Shown here: positions 1 to 10,126 of the stretch, piece after piece
Numbering within the stretch: the stretch's first letter is position 1
Layout: the number at the start of each line of letters is the position of its first letter
Source: Prorocentrum cordatum
Taxonomy: Eukaryota > Sar > Dinophyceae > Prorocentrales > Prorocentraceae
Direction: 5' to 3'
DNA length: 64,000 bases
Assembly: GCA_963575745.1 (NCBI GenBank)
Contig: CAUYUJ010018321.1
Location: 102,501 to 166,500, forward strand
Notes under the pieces: model-generated
The model's input: the letters and a program-made list of their open reading frames with translations, nothing else
The model's database searches: none
What the model was told of the DNA's origin: nothing
Position numbers and translations under genes: made by a program

Positions 1-120
1 CGGTTTCGGTTCCTGCTTCTTTTTTCTTTCCCCTCCCGAAGAACGCCGCCGAAACCACCACCGAAACCACACTCCCCAGGAGAACCTACCAAAATCTTGT
101 GCCCAGAGGCCTTAGGAGGC

Positions 121-935
121 TGGCAATGCCAGACGTGGTGGGAACGCGGTGGGAGGGTCCCGGCGAAGATTTTGCAGGGTGGGTGGCTCGTAAAAGCTTA
201 CCAAAAACCTATGGCCAGAGGCCTTAGGATGCTGGCAATGTCAGACGTGGTGGGGGCCGGGTGAGGATTCCCGGCGAAGATTTTGCAAAGTGGGTGGAGG
301 GAGCCTGTAGACCTACCAAAAACTTATGCACAGAGGCTTCAGGAGGCTGGCGATGTCAGACGTGGTGGGGGCGCGGTTGGGGGGTCCCAGCGAAGATTTT
401 GCAGGGTGGGTGGCTTGTAAAAACGTACCAACAAGTTATCCTCAGAGGCTTCAGGAGGCTGGCAATGTCAGACGTGGTGGGGGCGCGATGTGGGTGTCCC
501 TGCGAAGATTTTGCAGGGAAGATGGCCTCTAGGAGCCTGCCAGAGCCTTATGCCCAGAGGCCTCAGGAGGCTGGCAATGTCAGACGTGGTGGGGGCGTGG
601 TGGGCGGGTCCCAGCGAAAATTTTGCAGGGTTGGTTGCTTCTGAAAACCTCTACCCAAAGGCCTCAGGTGGCTGGCAATGTCAAGCGTGGTGGGTGGTGG
701 GGGCGCGGTGAGGGGGTCCTGGCGAAGATTTTGCAGGGTGAGTGGTCCCTAAAGATCTATCAAAAAACTATGCCCGGAGTCCTCAGGAGGGTGGCAGTGT
801 CAGACGTGGTGGGGGCGCGGAGATTTTGCACGGTGGGTGGCCCCTAAAAACCCATCACAAATTTCTAATCTATGCCTGGAGGCCTCAGGCGGGTGGCAGT
901 GTCAGACGTGGTGGGGGCGCGGGCGTGGTGGCAGG
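121..935 (+). repeat. Tandem repeat, about 8 copies of a ~110-bp unit
   Basis: The motif CAGACGTGGTGGG recurs at roughly 130, 240, 356, 469, 580, 681 (diverged), 801 and 904. Each unit also carries GGCGAAGATTTTGCAGGG and a CCTCAGGAGGCTGGCAATG segment. Spacing is about 101-120 bp. Short frames through it are repeat translations of no coding value. The last copies are shorter and diverged, so the array decays towards about 935. Confidence 0.9.
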
Positions 936-2812
936 TGACCAGTGGAATCGCACACGCCTCTGGGGTCGGCGGATTTCGCACTTTGGGTATTCGGGGGTGT
1001 CGAACTCGAACTTTTGATTTTTCTTTCTGGCCGAACCCAAACCCGAAATTGTATTTGTTCGGGAGAATAACAAAGTTTTCCCCCCATCAGTCAGTTACAA
1101 CTCTTGAGCAATATGAAGGCCGTCTTGGAGTGCCTCGAGCCCAGGTGGGTCGTCTCGGAGTGTTTGGGGTTCCCACATCGTAGGGAATGGTTACGGTACT
1201 GATCCCAACGGCGCACGATGTAAACCGGGTGAGTTCTTTTCCGGGTACCATGTGTTTTTCTTTGCGAAGATGGTTATGCAACAACAACGTTGAAACAACT
1301 CTTTCCGCCCGTTGGGATCTTACCCGTTCCAGTTTTTTCACCCATTGGGATCCCACCCAGTCTGCTAGGATCTCACCCGTCCCATGGGGATCTGATCCCG
1401 TCGCGACCCCCCCACGATCCCCCCACTGGGGCTCACCTTCTGGCAGAGGCGGATCAAGTGGAAGGGGGATCTTTTTTATTGGATTTCAGCCTTGGCCGAT
1501 TCTATTCTGGCTGGCGAGCTTGAAAGGCCAAAGCTGGCCTCCGCGAAGGGAGGAACCACTTCGACACAAAAATCACCTCCCATGACCCCCCCCGGACGAG
1601 AACCCTCCGCTCACACGCCGGCAGGGTCCGCGGATTTCAAACACAATTGGTCTCAGGTCGCTTTGACAAGACAGTTTCTAGCAACTAGAGGGAGCATGGA
1701 TGGCAACTACTCGTCAGCGATCTGTTAACTCATGTGCTTTTGGAAAGTCGCCAGGCTGGAATTCTGCCAGGGGCAACCAGGTCGCGGGCGTGTCGCGGGC
1801 AGATCGCGGGGGGCCCTGCAGCGCCGCTGGGCCTTCGCCCCCGTGGCCGGGAACGCGTTGTGATTCGGATCCACGTTCGCATTGGGAGTGTCTCTTGAGG
1901 CAGATGCGTCCCTGGCGTCGCTCGTGGGTCGCATCAGCGCGGCGCCGCGCATCCAGAGAGAAACGCCGCCGCGTTGATGCGGGCCTCCGCCAACGCCTGA
2001 GAAGGAATGGGAGTCTGCAGCTTTCCGCGAAACTAAAGCAAACATATCTGGCCCCCCAGGACTCCGAAGTTCAGCACCTAGTAACGCTCGCGGCGCGGTC
2101 CACGAGCGCCGTCGAGATATATATATATATATATATACACATATATATGTATATATATACATGTATACATATATGTATATATATATATAGGTGAATATAA
2201 ATTCTCTGTTTAGGCGCCAGCATGAAAGTTTGGGGGTCTGGGGGCGCCGACGTTGCGCTGGACAAATTTGCTCGAACCTTCGCGAAGGGTTGCAGGTCTC
2301 CTCTTGTACACTTTTGGTTCATGCCCTTTTAGGCCTTCATTGGGCGACCTTGCGATCTCAGAGACCCATCAGTTCGCAAATATGTGAGGGCAAACACCAT
2401 TCAGTTTTCGAGCGCTTTTTTCATATCGGGAGCCGCCCTGGAGGCGACCTTAGAGCCGTCTCGGATCTTGCGTGATGCGATCCTGGGTCCTCTTGGTGCA
2501 ATGCTGAAGACCATCACTGGCCGGTTTGATCAATCTTGGAGGCCATGTCGGGCCATCTCGAGCATTCTCAGAAGGAAGGCGCACGGCAAGGCGTGGCTAG
2601 ACAGTAACGCACAGGCGAAACGGTTGCCTCGACTCATCTCTGCATGCGCCCTCCCTCCTTGGGCGGAGGGTGCGACCTCTGCACGGGCAGCAGGAGGGGA
2701 GGGTCTCTATCCAAGCAGCACTTGCGCTGAAGGGTATCTTCCTCAAGTGGGTGTGAGTTGCCTCCCGTCGCCTGCAGTTTCCGTGGCACTCCTTCTTCCC
2801 GAACGCCCCCAG
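936..2812. other. Region without a recognisable gene
   Basis: No frame here shows a recognisable domain or sustained coding character. Around 1,311-1,410 there are about four imperfect copies of a short GGGATC(T/C)NACCC unit. An AT dinucleotide tract (2,117-2,191) lies in the middle. From 2,300 to 2,560 the text drifts into GC-rich 'gagccatcttgg' phrases like those seen elsewhere in the window. Confidence 0.6.
2117..2191. repeat. AT-rich microsatellite
   Basis: About 75 bp of alternating TA/TATG/TACA units. It stands out sharply from the GC-rich surroundings. Confidence 0.95.
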
Positions 2813-3063
2813 GCCTGGTGCTGCCCTCCGCCTCCGCCAGTTTCCTGAGTCGCCCTGGTCCACAACTGTTCCTGGCCCCGGTGTTGCCATTCCATGCCTT
2901 TCACGGACGCGTGCTGCGTAGTGGTCCAGTCGAGCATCTCACGTCTTCGAGCCGAGTGCATTTCTTTTTGTTGGTGCCATCACGACCACTAACAGGTAGT
3001 TTTTCGCATTGGCTCATCAGTCACCTTGGGATCTTCGAGATGGTGATTGCACGGGTTTGCGGG

Positions 3064-3095
3064 TCCGTAGCCTCCTGGCTCCTATTTGGCTCACT
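3064..3095 (+). other. Degenerate, possibly doubled relict spliced leader upstream of copy A
   Basis: The block reads TCCGTAG, then CCTCCTGGCT, then CCTATTTGGCTCACT. The dinoflagellate spliced leader starts (D)CCGTAGCC and continues ATTTTGGCTCAAG. The block therefore resembles one leader trans-spliced onto a trimmed older leader, the pattern left when processed mRNAs return to the genome. The same TCCGTAGCCTCCTGGCT string occurs upstream of copy B at 57,686. The match is degenerate and homology between the copies extends upstream of it, so a chance match within a DNA duplication remains possible. Confidence 0.4.
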
Positions 3096-3151
3096 GGAAT
3101 CCGCATAGCCTGGGTACCAGATCCACATCAGCAGACCGGACTATTCTCGCG

Positions 3152-3500
3152 ATGGCGATGAGGGCGTTGCTTGCGCTATTCGCCTTGTCTTCTGTGGCCA
3201 CTTCCCTGACTCTTCAAGCCGGGGAGGAGGCCATGGATGAGTACACCTCCGTAAGCGGCCTTCTGTCCGAGGCAGAGGCTCAGGGCAGCGAAAACCATGG
3301 GGATACTGAGATTTGGACTCCCTCCGCTTTTCCTCCTCCCCCCTTCCCTTTCCTTCTCTCCCTTCTTTCAGGGGCGGATCCTGGTGTAGTTCTGGCTGCC
3401 TCGGAAGGCACTCCTGCAGGAGGAGACGGCAGGCGACCGGGAGGCGGCCGAGGAGGAAATTCTCCTGGCCGGTGCAGCTTCCGTGGCCCCCATCCAGCAG
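3152..3500 (+). CDS. Copy A: 5' exons of a dinoflagellate secreted-protein gene (truncated)
   Basis: Exon 1 starts at ATG 3,152 with an N-terminal signal peptide (MAMRALLALFALSSVATSLT). It continues TLQAGEEAMDEYTSVSGLL and then SEAEA to about 3,290; its donor is not certain (GC donors are possible). Exon 2 runs 3,390-3,500 after a GTAG acceptor and ends CAG|GTTTTGG. It reads FWLPRKALLQEETAGD and then an acidic REAAEEEIL stretch. Both exons match copy B at 57.8-58.3 kb, and exon 2 matches copy C at 52.49 kb (AWRP...ALLQEV). About 340 bp upstream of the ATG also aligns with copy B. No later exon follows: an inverted-repeat element begins 38 bp downstream. Secretion is inferred from the leader; function is unknown. 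This is probably a truncated paralogue. Confidence 0.6.
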
Positions 3501-3537
3501 GTTTTGGAAGCTTTCACTTGGGGGCGTGGGAATTCTT

Positions 3538-3741
3538 GACACCTACTCCAGATTTCGTAATAAAAGGGAGGGGGTCTGGACCCTCCAAGACAATCCATTT
3601 CAGACCCCCCCCCCGTGGGAGAACCTTCTAAAACATCGTCCCCAGACCCCCCCAGGCCCTCCAAGATATTAGCTTGGAAAAGACCCCCCCCCCCTCCGAA
3701 ATGAGACCCCCCTCCCTTCTCACGAAATCTGGAGTAGCGTC
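3538..3741. mobile_element. MITE-like element with ~38-bp terminal inverted repeats
   Basis: The left end reads CTACTCCAGATTTCGT, then AATAAAAGGGAGGGGGTCT. The right end is AGACCCCCCTCCCTTCT, then CACGAAATCTGGAGTAG, its near-perfect reverse complement. With one gap the match extends outwards to GACACC/GCGTC. The ~130-bp interior is poly-C rich with no coding potential. No clear target duplication is visible. It lies directly downstream of copy A exon 2, where the host gene stops making sense. Confidence 0.75.
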
Positions 3742-5082
3742 TTCCTACTAGCTTATCCAGAAGTTATGCTCAGGCGAGTTACCTTGATAAAAAAAGTGTA
3801 GGGTCAAGCAGTGGAACAAGGAGGGGTAGCCGTCAAACCGATGCTCGGGATCAGCCCGAGCAGACCCAGGAGTGAACCATTGATGCCTTCGCGGATCTTT
3901 CAATGGGGCTCTCTTAGGGCCCCCTTGTGGCAATTTTGGAAGACTTCTGGGCTTCTTGCAGCCCTGTTGGGGGGCGTTCGGGGCCCGCGCAGGGCAAGCT
4001 CGGAGGCCATCGCGAAAAGAAGGTGGCCTCGTGGGGCACTTTTGGGTTGCTCTTCGACGCTCTAAGGGCTGTTTTGGAGCTCTCTGGGTCCCCTCTTGAG
4101 GCGCTGTTGGGTTACCTTGGAGCCATCTTGAGGCCAGCACTGGGTAGCGAGAAGGCGAGAAGCGAGGAGGCACACATCCCTGACTCCCCAAGGCTTTGAA
4201 CGGACTCTGGGCTTTCGGGGGCGTCCTGGGGAGCCGGCCCTGGGACCTCTCGGAGGCACGTTCCAGGCTATCTGCAGCCATCTTGCGCTATCCTGTGCCA
4301 TCTTGGAGGTCATCCTGGGCCATTTGCGGCCCTGCTCGGTCCCTCCCCTCGTCGAGCTCTAGGCGAGGGGGTATGGGGCAATGGTCAAGGCGCCCCTCCC
4401 AGACGCAAACTGTTGAGCTCACTCCTCCCGACCTCCCAACACATAGCAGTACTCGAGTCTCAGCATAAACAGCGGTCGTCTTTGGATGGGCAGCTACTGG
4501 GAACCAATACCGACCCAAGGTGCGCGACGCTGAGGCGAGTTGCGCCACGCGTGCCAGGCGCGCCAGGCGGCTCTTGGGCCCAAGCGTGCTAGGCACGCCT
4601 CGTGCGCCAGATGCGCCACGTGCGCCACGTGCGCCAATTGCTTTATGCCCCAGCCGCGCCATGCGCCACGTTCGGGGCGCGCAGAATGTGCCGGGTGGGC
4701 CCGCGCAAATCGGGAAGCGTGTCGGCCCTCACCATGTCGAAGACAAACGCACAATCGCTGCGAGGTGGCCAACGTGATGCCTGGTGGGCCTGCACACAGC
4801 CGGCAATATACAAGCTCCCCCGCCGTCCGAACCAAAGACCAATGCGAAGTGATGGGCCCCTCCTCGGTCGGGCTGTAATAACGACCTCGTGCACCCACGT
4901 ACACTCTCAAGGGCTTGTGGAATTCTCGAACTCTTTTCGACAAAAAATGCGAGCGGCGTTTTCTTCGCAGCCTGTGAGTCGCCTGATGTTCCCCAAGATG
5001 CATTTTGATACTCTTGGTGGCGTTGGTGGCCGGATCCTGCTTGTCCGGCTTGATTTTAATCAAGGACGGACGACGAGGCATG
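3742..5082. other. Region without a recognisable gene; GC-rich dispersed repeats
   Basis: From 3,890 to 4,340 the text consists of degenerate 'cttgggcc / gagccatcttgg' phrases, the family also found at 24.5, 27.1, 28.2, 55.4 and (inverted) 58.5 kb. From 4,520 to 4,690 there are short 'gtgcgccac/gcgccagg' iterations. Open frames here are low-complexity Arg/Ala-rich translations. I see no supported gene. Confidence 0.55.
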
Positions 5083-5397
5083 GGAGGATGAGGATGAGGA
5101 TGAGGATGAGTATGAGGAGGAGGAGGAGGAGGAGGAGGAGCATGCGGAGGAGGAGGATGAGGAGGATGAGGTGGAGGAGGAGGAGGAGGAGGAGGTGGAG
5201 GAGGACGAGGAGGAGGAGGTGAAGGATGCAGAGGATGAAGAGGGTCAGGAGATGAGGGCGTTGGAGGAGGGCGATGATGCTGATGATGCTTACGATGACG
5301 ACGATGGTGATGATGATGGTGATGATGATGATGATCATGATGATGCTGATGATGATGATGAGGATGATGATGATGATGATCATGATGATGATGGTGG

Positions 5398-5447
<50 letters not shown>

Positions 5448-5480
5448 GGTAGGAGGAGCACGAGGAGCAGGAGGAGGAGG
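5083..5480 (+). repeat. (GAG/GAT)n trinucleotide array
   Basis: GAT and GAG triplets cover nearly 400 bp, with purest (GAT)n at 5,280-5,450. The Asp/Glu, Met and Ile runs in the three frames are translations of the array and should not be called as proteins. Confidence 0.95.
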
Positions 5481-6049
5481 AGGCGGGAGACGATGAGGGT
5501 GGCGAGGACGATTATGATTAGAGAGGGGCTAGAGGATAAGCCGGGTGCACTTGCGCCAGATCTGGCATCCTGCTGTCCGCCGACGCCTTTCCTAGCGACC
5601 TCCGACGCGTGCCATACCGGACCTGGAAGTACAAGGAAGACCTCATCGTGTTATGTGCAGTCGGAAATGGGAGCTGCGTACATTGGAAGAGGAACATGCA
5701 GCGGATTAGCAGGAGGATGAGCGTGAGGAAGATGAGGAGGACGAGGAAGGAGGATGACGAGGACAAATAGCAGCAGCAGCAACAATTGCAGCAGAGGAAG
5801 CGCGATGAGCTGGAGGACCAGAGGAGCGCGCAGGAGTTAAAATGAAGGGGGTGACAACGATGAGGGATGACTCGGACCCAGCAAAGTGGCCCATGCTGGG
5901 GCGAGAGCGCCATTCTGAACGATGGGCGTAAAGTCCCGATCCTACGATGAGGCCCGCGCTGCATCGGGATCAACACTCGGATAGGAAAAACACATACTGA
6001 ATTCTTCACGCTTCGCGTATCCCCACCAGCCCATCTCACAGCAGCAACT

Positions 6050-6217
6050 CTCGCGAAGCATGCCGACAGTTGTGTTTTTCAGGCGTGTGTCCGCTGGGCT
6101 CCGCATATCTCCCCTGTTCCTCCTTCCTCCTGCCTCCTTGTCGATCCTTCTTGTGAGGTGAGGCGTTCGGGCACCTCGTCCGCGTGCGAGGTGATCGGGG
6201 TTTTCGCAGGTGGAATC

Positions 6218-6260
<43 letters not shown>

Positions 6261-6261
6261 C

Positions 6262-6298
<37 letters not shown>

Positions 6299-6595
6299 AT
6301 AGTAGTAATAGTAGTAGTAGTAGTAGTAGTAGTAGGAGGAGGAGGAGGAGGAGGAGGAGGAGTACTAGTAGAAGTACTAGTAGCAGATGAAGTAGTATGA
6401 GTAGTACTAGTAGTAGTAGCAGTAGCAGGAGTAGTGGTAGTAGTAGTAGTAGCAGTAGCAGCGACACTACTAGTAGCAGTGGCAGTAGAAGTAGCCGTCG
6501 TCGTAGAAGTAGTAGTGCTTGTAGTAGTACTAACAGGAGTAGCAGTCATAGCAGCAATAGTAGTACTAGTAGCAGCAGTAGTTGTACTAGTCGTC

Positions 6596-6635
<40 letters not shown>

Positions 6636-6900
6636 ATGCAGAAGCAGTAGTAGTAGTAGTAGTAATATCTCTGAACAGGAATCCCAGCGAAGCATGCCGA
6701 CAGTCGTTTGGTGCAAGCGTTTGCCTATCTGCTTTTGCATATATCCTCTGCTCCTATTTCTTTTTCCGTCCTTGTATAGCTACCTGGTGGGGGAGCCGAA
6801 GGAGGACGCGTCGGAAGAGGAGGAGGGAGGGAAGGAGTTGGGAGGCAAGACAGAGGGCGGTCGTCGTCGAGTCTAGCGATCTTTCCCGACCAGCGTCGTT
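6050..6900 (+). repeat. Two copies of a 'GCGAAGCATGCCGAC' module around a (TAG)n array
   Basis: A module starting GCGAAGCATGCCGACAGT begins at about 6,055 and again at about 6,686. In both it continues through a C/T-rich stretch (CCTCTGCTCC or CCCCTGTTCC). Between them, 6,217-6,665 is a (TAG)n array. A third copy lies inverted at about 26,280-26,475, also next to (TAG)n, and its reverse complement matches the second copy as far as GGCGGT..CGAGTC at about 6,870. This is a dispersed repeat whose edges travel with the microsatellite. Confidence 0.7.
6217..6665 (+). repeat. (TAG)n trinucleotide array
   Basis: About 450 bp of AGT/TAG/GTA triplets with GAG and AGC interruptions. Poly-Ser, poly-Val and (reverse) poly-Leu/Thr frames are artefacts. 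Confidence 0.95.
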
Positions 6901-6906
6901 GTTTTT

Positions 6907-7160
6907 GCCATTCTGGCTCCCAGTATTGCAGAGTGGCTGTGGGCTTCGCTCCGCCTACCAGTAATCGTTTCCGCCTACTAGCAACATTTTTGCGGCTGGC
7001 ATGGGGAAGCGCCCGTGCGTTTTTGTACTCTTGCTCGCTACGGGAGCTCCTTGGAGCGAGCGCGGAGAATGTCGGTTGTCGGCATTCCCGCATCATTTTG
7101 AGCTTCGACAGTGCGGTCGGCGCGATGCACTTCGGTTCGCATGGCGTGGAACGTAATGGC
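6907..7160 (+). pseudogene. Duplicated gene start with relict leader (paralogue of 10,036-11,098)
   Basis: This segment aligns base by base with 10,036-10,210. It starts GCCATTCTGGCTCCCAG, which resembles the 3' part of the dinoflagellate spliced leader. The aligned block continues to an ATG near 7,000 that opens a short hydrophobic peptide, MGKRPCVFVLLLATGAPW. The counterpart at 10,127 reads MERCPCALVTLLATGAPR. Here the frame diverges soon after SERGE and closes, so only the 5' end survives. The peptide could be a signal sequence. Function is unknown. Confidence 0.5.
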
Positions 7161-7199
7161 GAGGCTTACGCCGCGAGGGCAGTGAGCGTAGCTCAGCCC

Positions 7200-7290
7200 A
7201 CCACGACGACGTCGACGAGGGCGAGAGGACGACGACGACGACGTCGAGACAACGACGACGACGACGACCGCGACGTCAATGGTGACTTGG
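7200..7290 (+). repeat. (ACG)n array at the left edge of module L1
   Basis: ACG/GAC triplets with a GTCGAGACAACGACG core. The same core occurs at about 11,693 within a larger (GAC)n array. Detectable homology between L1 and L2 starts here. Confidence 0.85.
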
Positions 7291-8301
7291 CTTGCGAGCC
7301 GAACGCACGCGCCCACTGTGCTTTTGGCACGAGGTGGCTGTGTTGCGCAAGTGCCGCACGTAGTCCATCGCGGCTACGGGCTCGCCACTTTTGGTTATGA
7401 TGTATGTCATATCCTTCTCCATTCGCCCCGCTTTCGTGTCAGCAGGACGTCGTTGCGGCTAGCGCTCGGTGACATGCAGGCGCAGCGGTCATCGCGAGAT
7501 GTCCCAGATACGCGCCACTCTCGAGGTTTTTTCGGCACGATCCATCCTTATTGCGACATCACGGCGTTGATTCCCCCCCATACATATACACACATACATT
7601 CAAAACAGAAGCACTCACACACCAAATACGTATAGACACACACTAAGAAAGCACAGCAAGAAATACACAGAAGTTCAACGTTGTTCCCCTCCTCTTCCCA
7701 AGGGAGTGAGGGGGTCCGCCATTTTTCCTTTGGACGTCGATCGGGCCCATGTCGAGGTCTGACAGTCGAAGTTCCAAGTTTCGTCTACCGCGCTCGTGTG
7801 CAGTTGACGCGTCGAGCGTTACGCAACGTGTTGGCTGACTTGCACCGCCTTGTCTTATGGAAAAGCGGAGAAAAAATACAGCAGGTAGAAGGCTCTCCGA
7901 ACTCTTGCAGGAGTAAAGTGTGCTGAGAGGGCTTGCAGGTATTCAAGAGCTCGAGGCTATCAACATGAGTGTCGGCCTATCCCGCCGCAGTCTAGGTAGT
8001 GGCTTGTGGCGTATCCTGCCTCAGGGTATCCAGGGGCCTGCGGTCTAGCTTGCCACTGTGGTGCAGGCTTCCTCGATCTTCAGGGTTTAGTACTATACAA
8101 GGTTGTGGTTGGTCCAGCTTCAGATGTCTTCCAGGGTTATCGCAGGGTTTCTAAGTGTAGAACGGCTGACAATGGACACTACAGTCCGTTGGCGATTCTT
8201 GAGTGGCACGTTTCAGAAATGTCATGTTGTGTTGATTGTGTTGTGTCATGTTGAATCGTGTGCGGTCTTTTCCCAAGTTTTGTGTTCGAGTCAGTGGTCC
8301 C

Positions 8302-8332
<31 letters not shown>

Positions 8333-8455
8333 CCTGCCTCTCGCTCCGGGCGGCCGTCTTGGCTGCCGCCGCGTTCGCCTTCCCTCGACGATGATCCCGA
8401 CGATTTCCCACGTTCGGCTTGAAGGGCGGGCCCGCTCTCCCTCGTTCGGGTCCCT
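7290..8455 (+). repeat. Module L1 left flank (homologous to 11,780-12,480)
   Basis: Shared landmarks include TACGGGCTCGCC, GGACATGCAGGCGC-like text, TACGCGCCACT, a CA-rich stretch (ACACATACATTC), GTCGATCGGGCCC, and TTCGTCTACCGCG followed by TCGTGTGCAGT. These occur in the same order in L2. L1 then has about 500 extra bases (7,930-8,455) before its satellite, including an 8,300-8,332 (GAC)n tract. No supported gene. Confidence 0.7.
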
Positions 8456-8459
8456 TGTT

Positions 8460-9490
8460 TTCTGTGGGGTGTTCTAGGAGTCGTTCGGGCCGTTCGTTCG
8501 TGTGTGCATGCTTCTGGAGTTTTCTGTGCGCTCTTGGGGCCGTTCGTCCTGGCGTGAGTCGTTGGGGCCCCTCCTTGTGTGGGCCGGGCTCCTCGGGGTG
8601 TGACAAGTTCGGGCGCCTCGTCCTGGTGCGAGTCGTTCGGGCCCTTCCTTGTGTGTGAGTCGTTGGGGCGTTTCGTTGTGTGAGACACATTTGGGATCTT
8701 CCTGGTGTGAGTCGTGTGGGCTCTTCGTCCTGGTGTGAGTCGTTCGGGCCTTTCTGTGTGTGTGAGTCGTTCAGGCTCCTCGTGGTGTTAGTCGTCCAGG
8801 CCCGTCGTCCTGGTGAGAGTCGTTCGGGCTCTTCCTTGTGTGAGTCTATCGGGCTCCTCGTGGCGTGAGCAGTTCGGGCTTTTCGGCCTAGTGGGAGTCG
8901 TTCGGGCCTCTCCGTGTGTGTGAGTCGTTCGGGATCGTCGTGGAGTGAGTCGCTCGGGCCTCTCGTCGTGCTGAGAGTCGTTCGGGCCCTTCTTTGTGTG
9001 TGAGTCGTTCGGGTTCTTCGTGGTGTTAGTCGTTCGGGCCCGTCGCTCTGGTGTGAGTCGTTCGGGCCCCTCCTTCTGTGTGAGTCGTTCGGGCTCCTCG
9101 TGGTGTGAGTCGTCGGGGCCCTTCGTCCTGGTGTGAGTTTTTCGGGGCCCTTCTTGTGCGTGAGTCGTTCCGTCTCCTCGTGGTGTGAGTCGTTCGGGCC
9201 TCTTCTCCTGGTGCGCGTCGTTCGGGCCCCTCTTTGCGTGGGACTCGTTCGGGCTCCTTGTGGTGTGAGTCGTTCGGCCTCCACGTCCTGGTGTGAGTCG
9301 TTCGGGCTCCTCCTTGCGTGTGAGTCGTTGGGGCTCATCGTGGTGTGAGTCGTTCGGGCCTACGTCCTGGTGGGAGTCGTGCGGGCCCTTCCTTGTGTGT
9401 GAGTCGTTCGGGCGCCTCGTGGTGTGAGTCGTTCGGGACGTTCGTCCTGGTGTGAGTCGTTCGGGCCCCTCTTTGCGTGTGAGTCGTGAG
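8460..9490 (+). repeat. Satellite array, ~25-28-bp monomer GTGTGAGTCGTTCGGG
   Basis: About 40 copies alternate two monomer types: GTGTGAGTCGTTCGGGCTCC-TCGTG and GTGTGAGTCGTTCGGGCCCC-TCGTCCTG. The long reverse-strand frame rich in 'NDSH', 'PERLT' and 'RTTHT' is a pure translation of this array. The same satellite fills 12,480-13,568, 20,275-20,545, 24,190-24,535, 25,725-25,880 and 27,033-27,090. Confidence 0.95.
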
Positions 9491-9654
9491 AGCGCTGTAC
9501 CAGCGCATTTGTAACGTCGCTCTAATGGAAAAGTCTGGTCACCCTGCTAGTGAGCCCCATGCGTCTCCATGCCCGCAAGTGAGTGCAATAATGAGTATAG
9601 CGCAATCCGTCGTGACAAGCAATCAGAGACATTATCTGTAACCACTATGCACAG
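9491..9654 (+). repeat. Satellite tail T1 ending in a splice acceptor
   Basis: The tail begins GAGAGCGCTGTACCAGCGC, a 6-bp perfect stem with a TAC loop. It carries AGTCTGGTCACCCTGCTAG and CCCATGCGTCTCCATG, then a GACATTAT..TGTAA stretch, and ends ..GCACAG before exon X. The same tail follows the satellite at 13,569-13,728 and, without the hairpin, at 20,545-20,691, where it is the 3' end of a real intron. Confidence 0.75.
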
Positions 9655-9912
9655 GCGACCCCTGGTAGAATTTGAATCGGTCGTTCCGCCCCTCGTCTTT
9701 CTCCTCCTTCTCGTTATCGGAGTTCTTGTGGTGCGTTCACGCAGGCTTTCACGTGAGTGGTTCGTTCAAAGACGGTCCAAGGCCCAGGAGGGCCCAGGAG
9801 GCTTATACATTTCGTACGAGGGCTTCAAGAACGCCCCAAGAAAGTCCAGAAGGAATGCGGATCGAGATGGCGCGGCTTTGGGTTCTGCAGGCTTGGGGGA
9901 ATCCGCTGGTAG
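9655..9912 (+). pseudogene. L1 exons X and Y: membrane-segment leader, prematurely stopped
   Basis: Exon X (9,655-9,752, 98 nt) encodes (R)PLVEFESVVPP and then LVFLLLLVIGVLVVRSRRLS, a hydrophobic segment followed by basic residues. A GTGAGT..CCCAG intron of only 35 bp (9,753-9,787) separates it from exon Y, which reads GPRRLIHFVRGLQERPKKV and onwards. Exon Y ends at a TAG (9,910) where the L2 copy stays open into the Helitron ORF. Exon X is also 98 nt in L2, with mostly conservative substitutions, which supports coding constraint. I infer a decayed 5' end of a Helitron-type gene. Confidence 0.5.
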
Positions 9913-10035
9913 AATTTCCCAGAGTGTGATGCACTCGCGTGAGGCCCCAGGAGGCTCGGAAGAATTGCCACGAGGTCATGAAGGGCCTCATAATTGGCCC
10001 AAATCCATACGTGCTCCAGCGTTGTCGTCGCTGTT

Positions 10036-10052
10036 GCAATTTTGGCTCACAG
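10036..10052 (+). other. Relict spliced-leader-like sequence upstream of the 323-aa ORF
   Basis: GCAATTTTGGCTCACAG differs from the 3' portion of the dinoflagellate spliced leader (GCCATTTTGGCTCAAG) by one substitution and one inserted base. It lies 75 bp upstream of ATG 10,127. The homologous block at 6,907 has the same feature upstream of its ATG. Confidence 0.45.
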
Positions 10053-10126
10053 CATTGCGGTGTGGCTGTGAGCGTAGCTCCGCCTATCAGCAAACGCTTC
10101 CTTCTCCAGGTTTCCTTGCGGTCGGC

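Noticed and set aside
5060-6550. Poly-Asp/Glu, poly-Ile and poly-Leu ORFs
   Set aside because: Trinucleotide arrays only.
8151-9338. 395-codon reverse-strand ORF rich in NDSH/PERLT/RTTHT repeats
   Set aside because: It is a pure translation of the 25-28-bp satellite; the same frame appears at every satellite array in the window.
9569-10126. Extension of the 323-aa ORF upstream to 9,569
   Set aside because: The extra frame runs through the satellite tail, exon X, an intron and the leader-like block; homology to 6,907 supports the start at 10,127.
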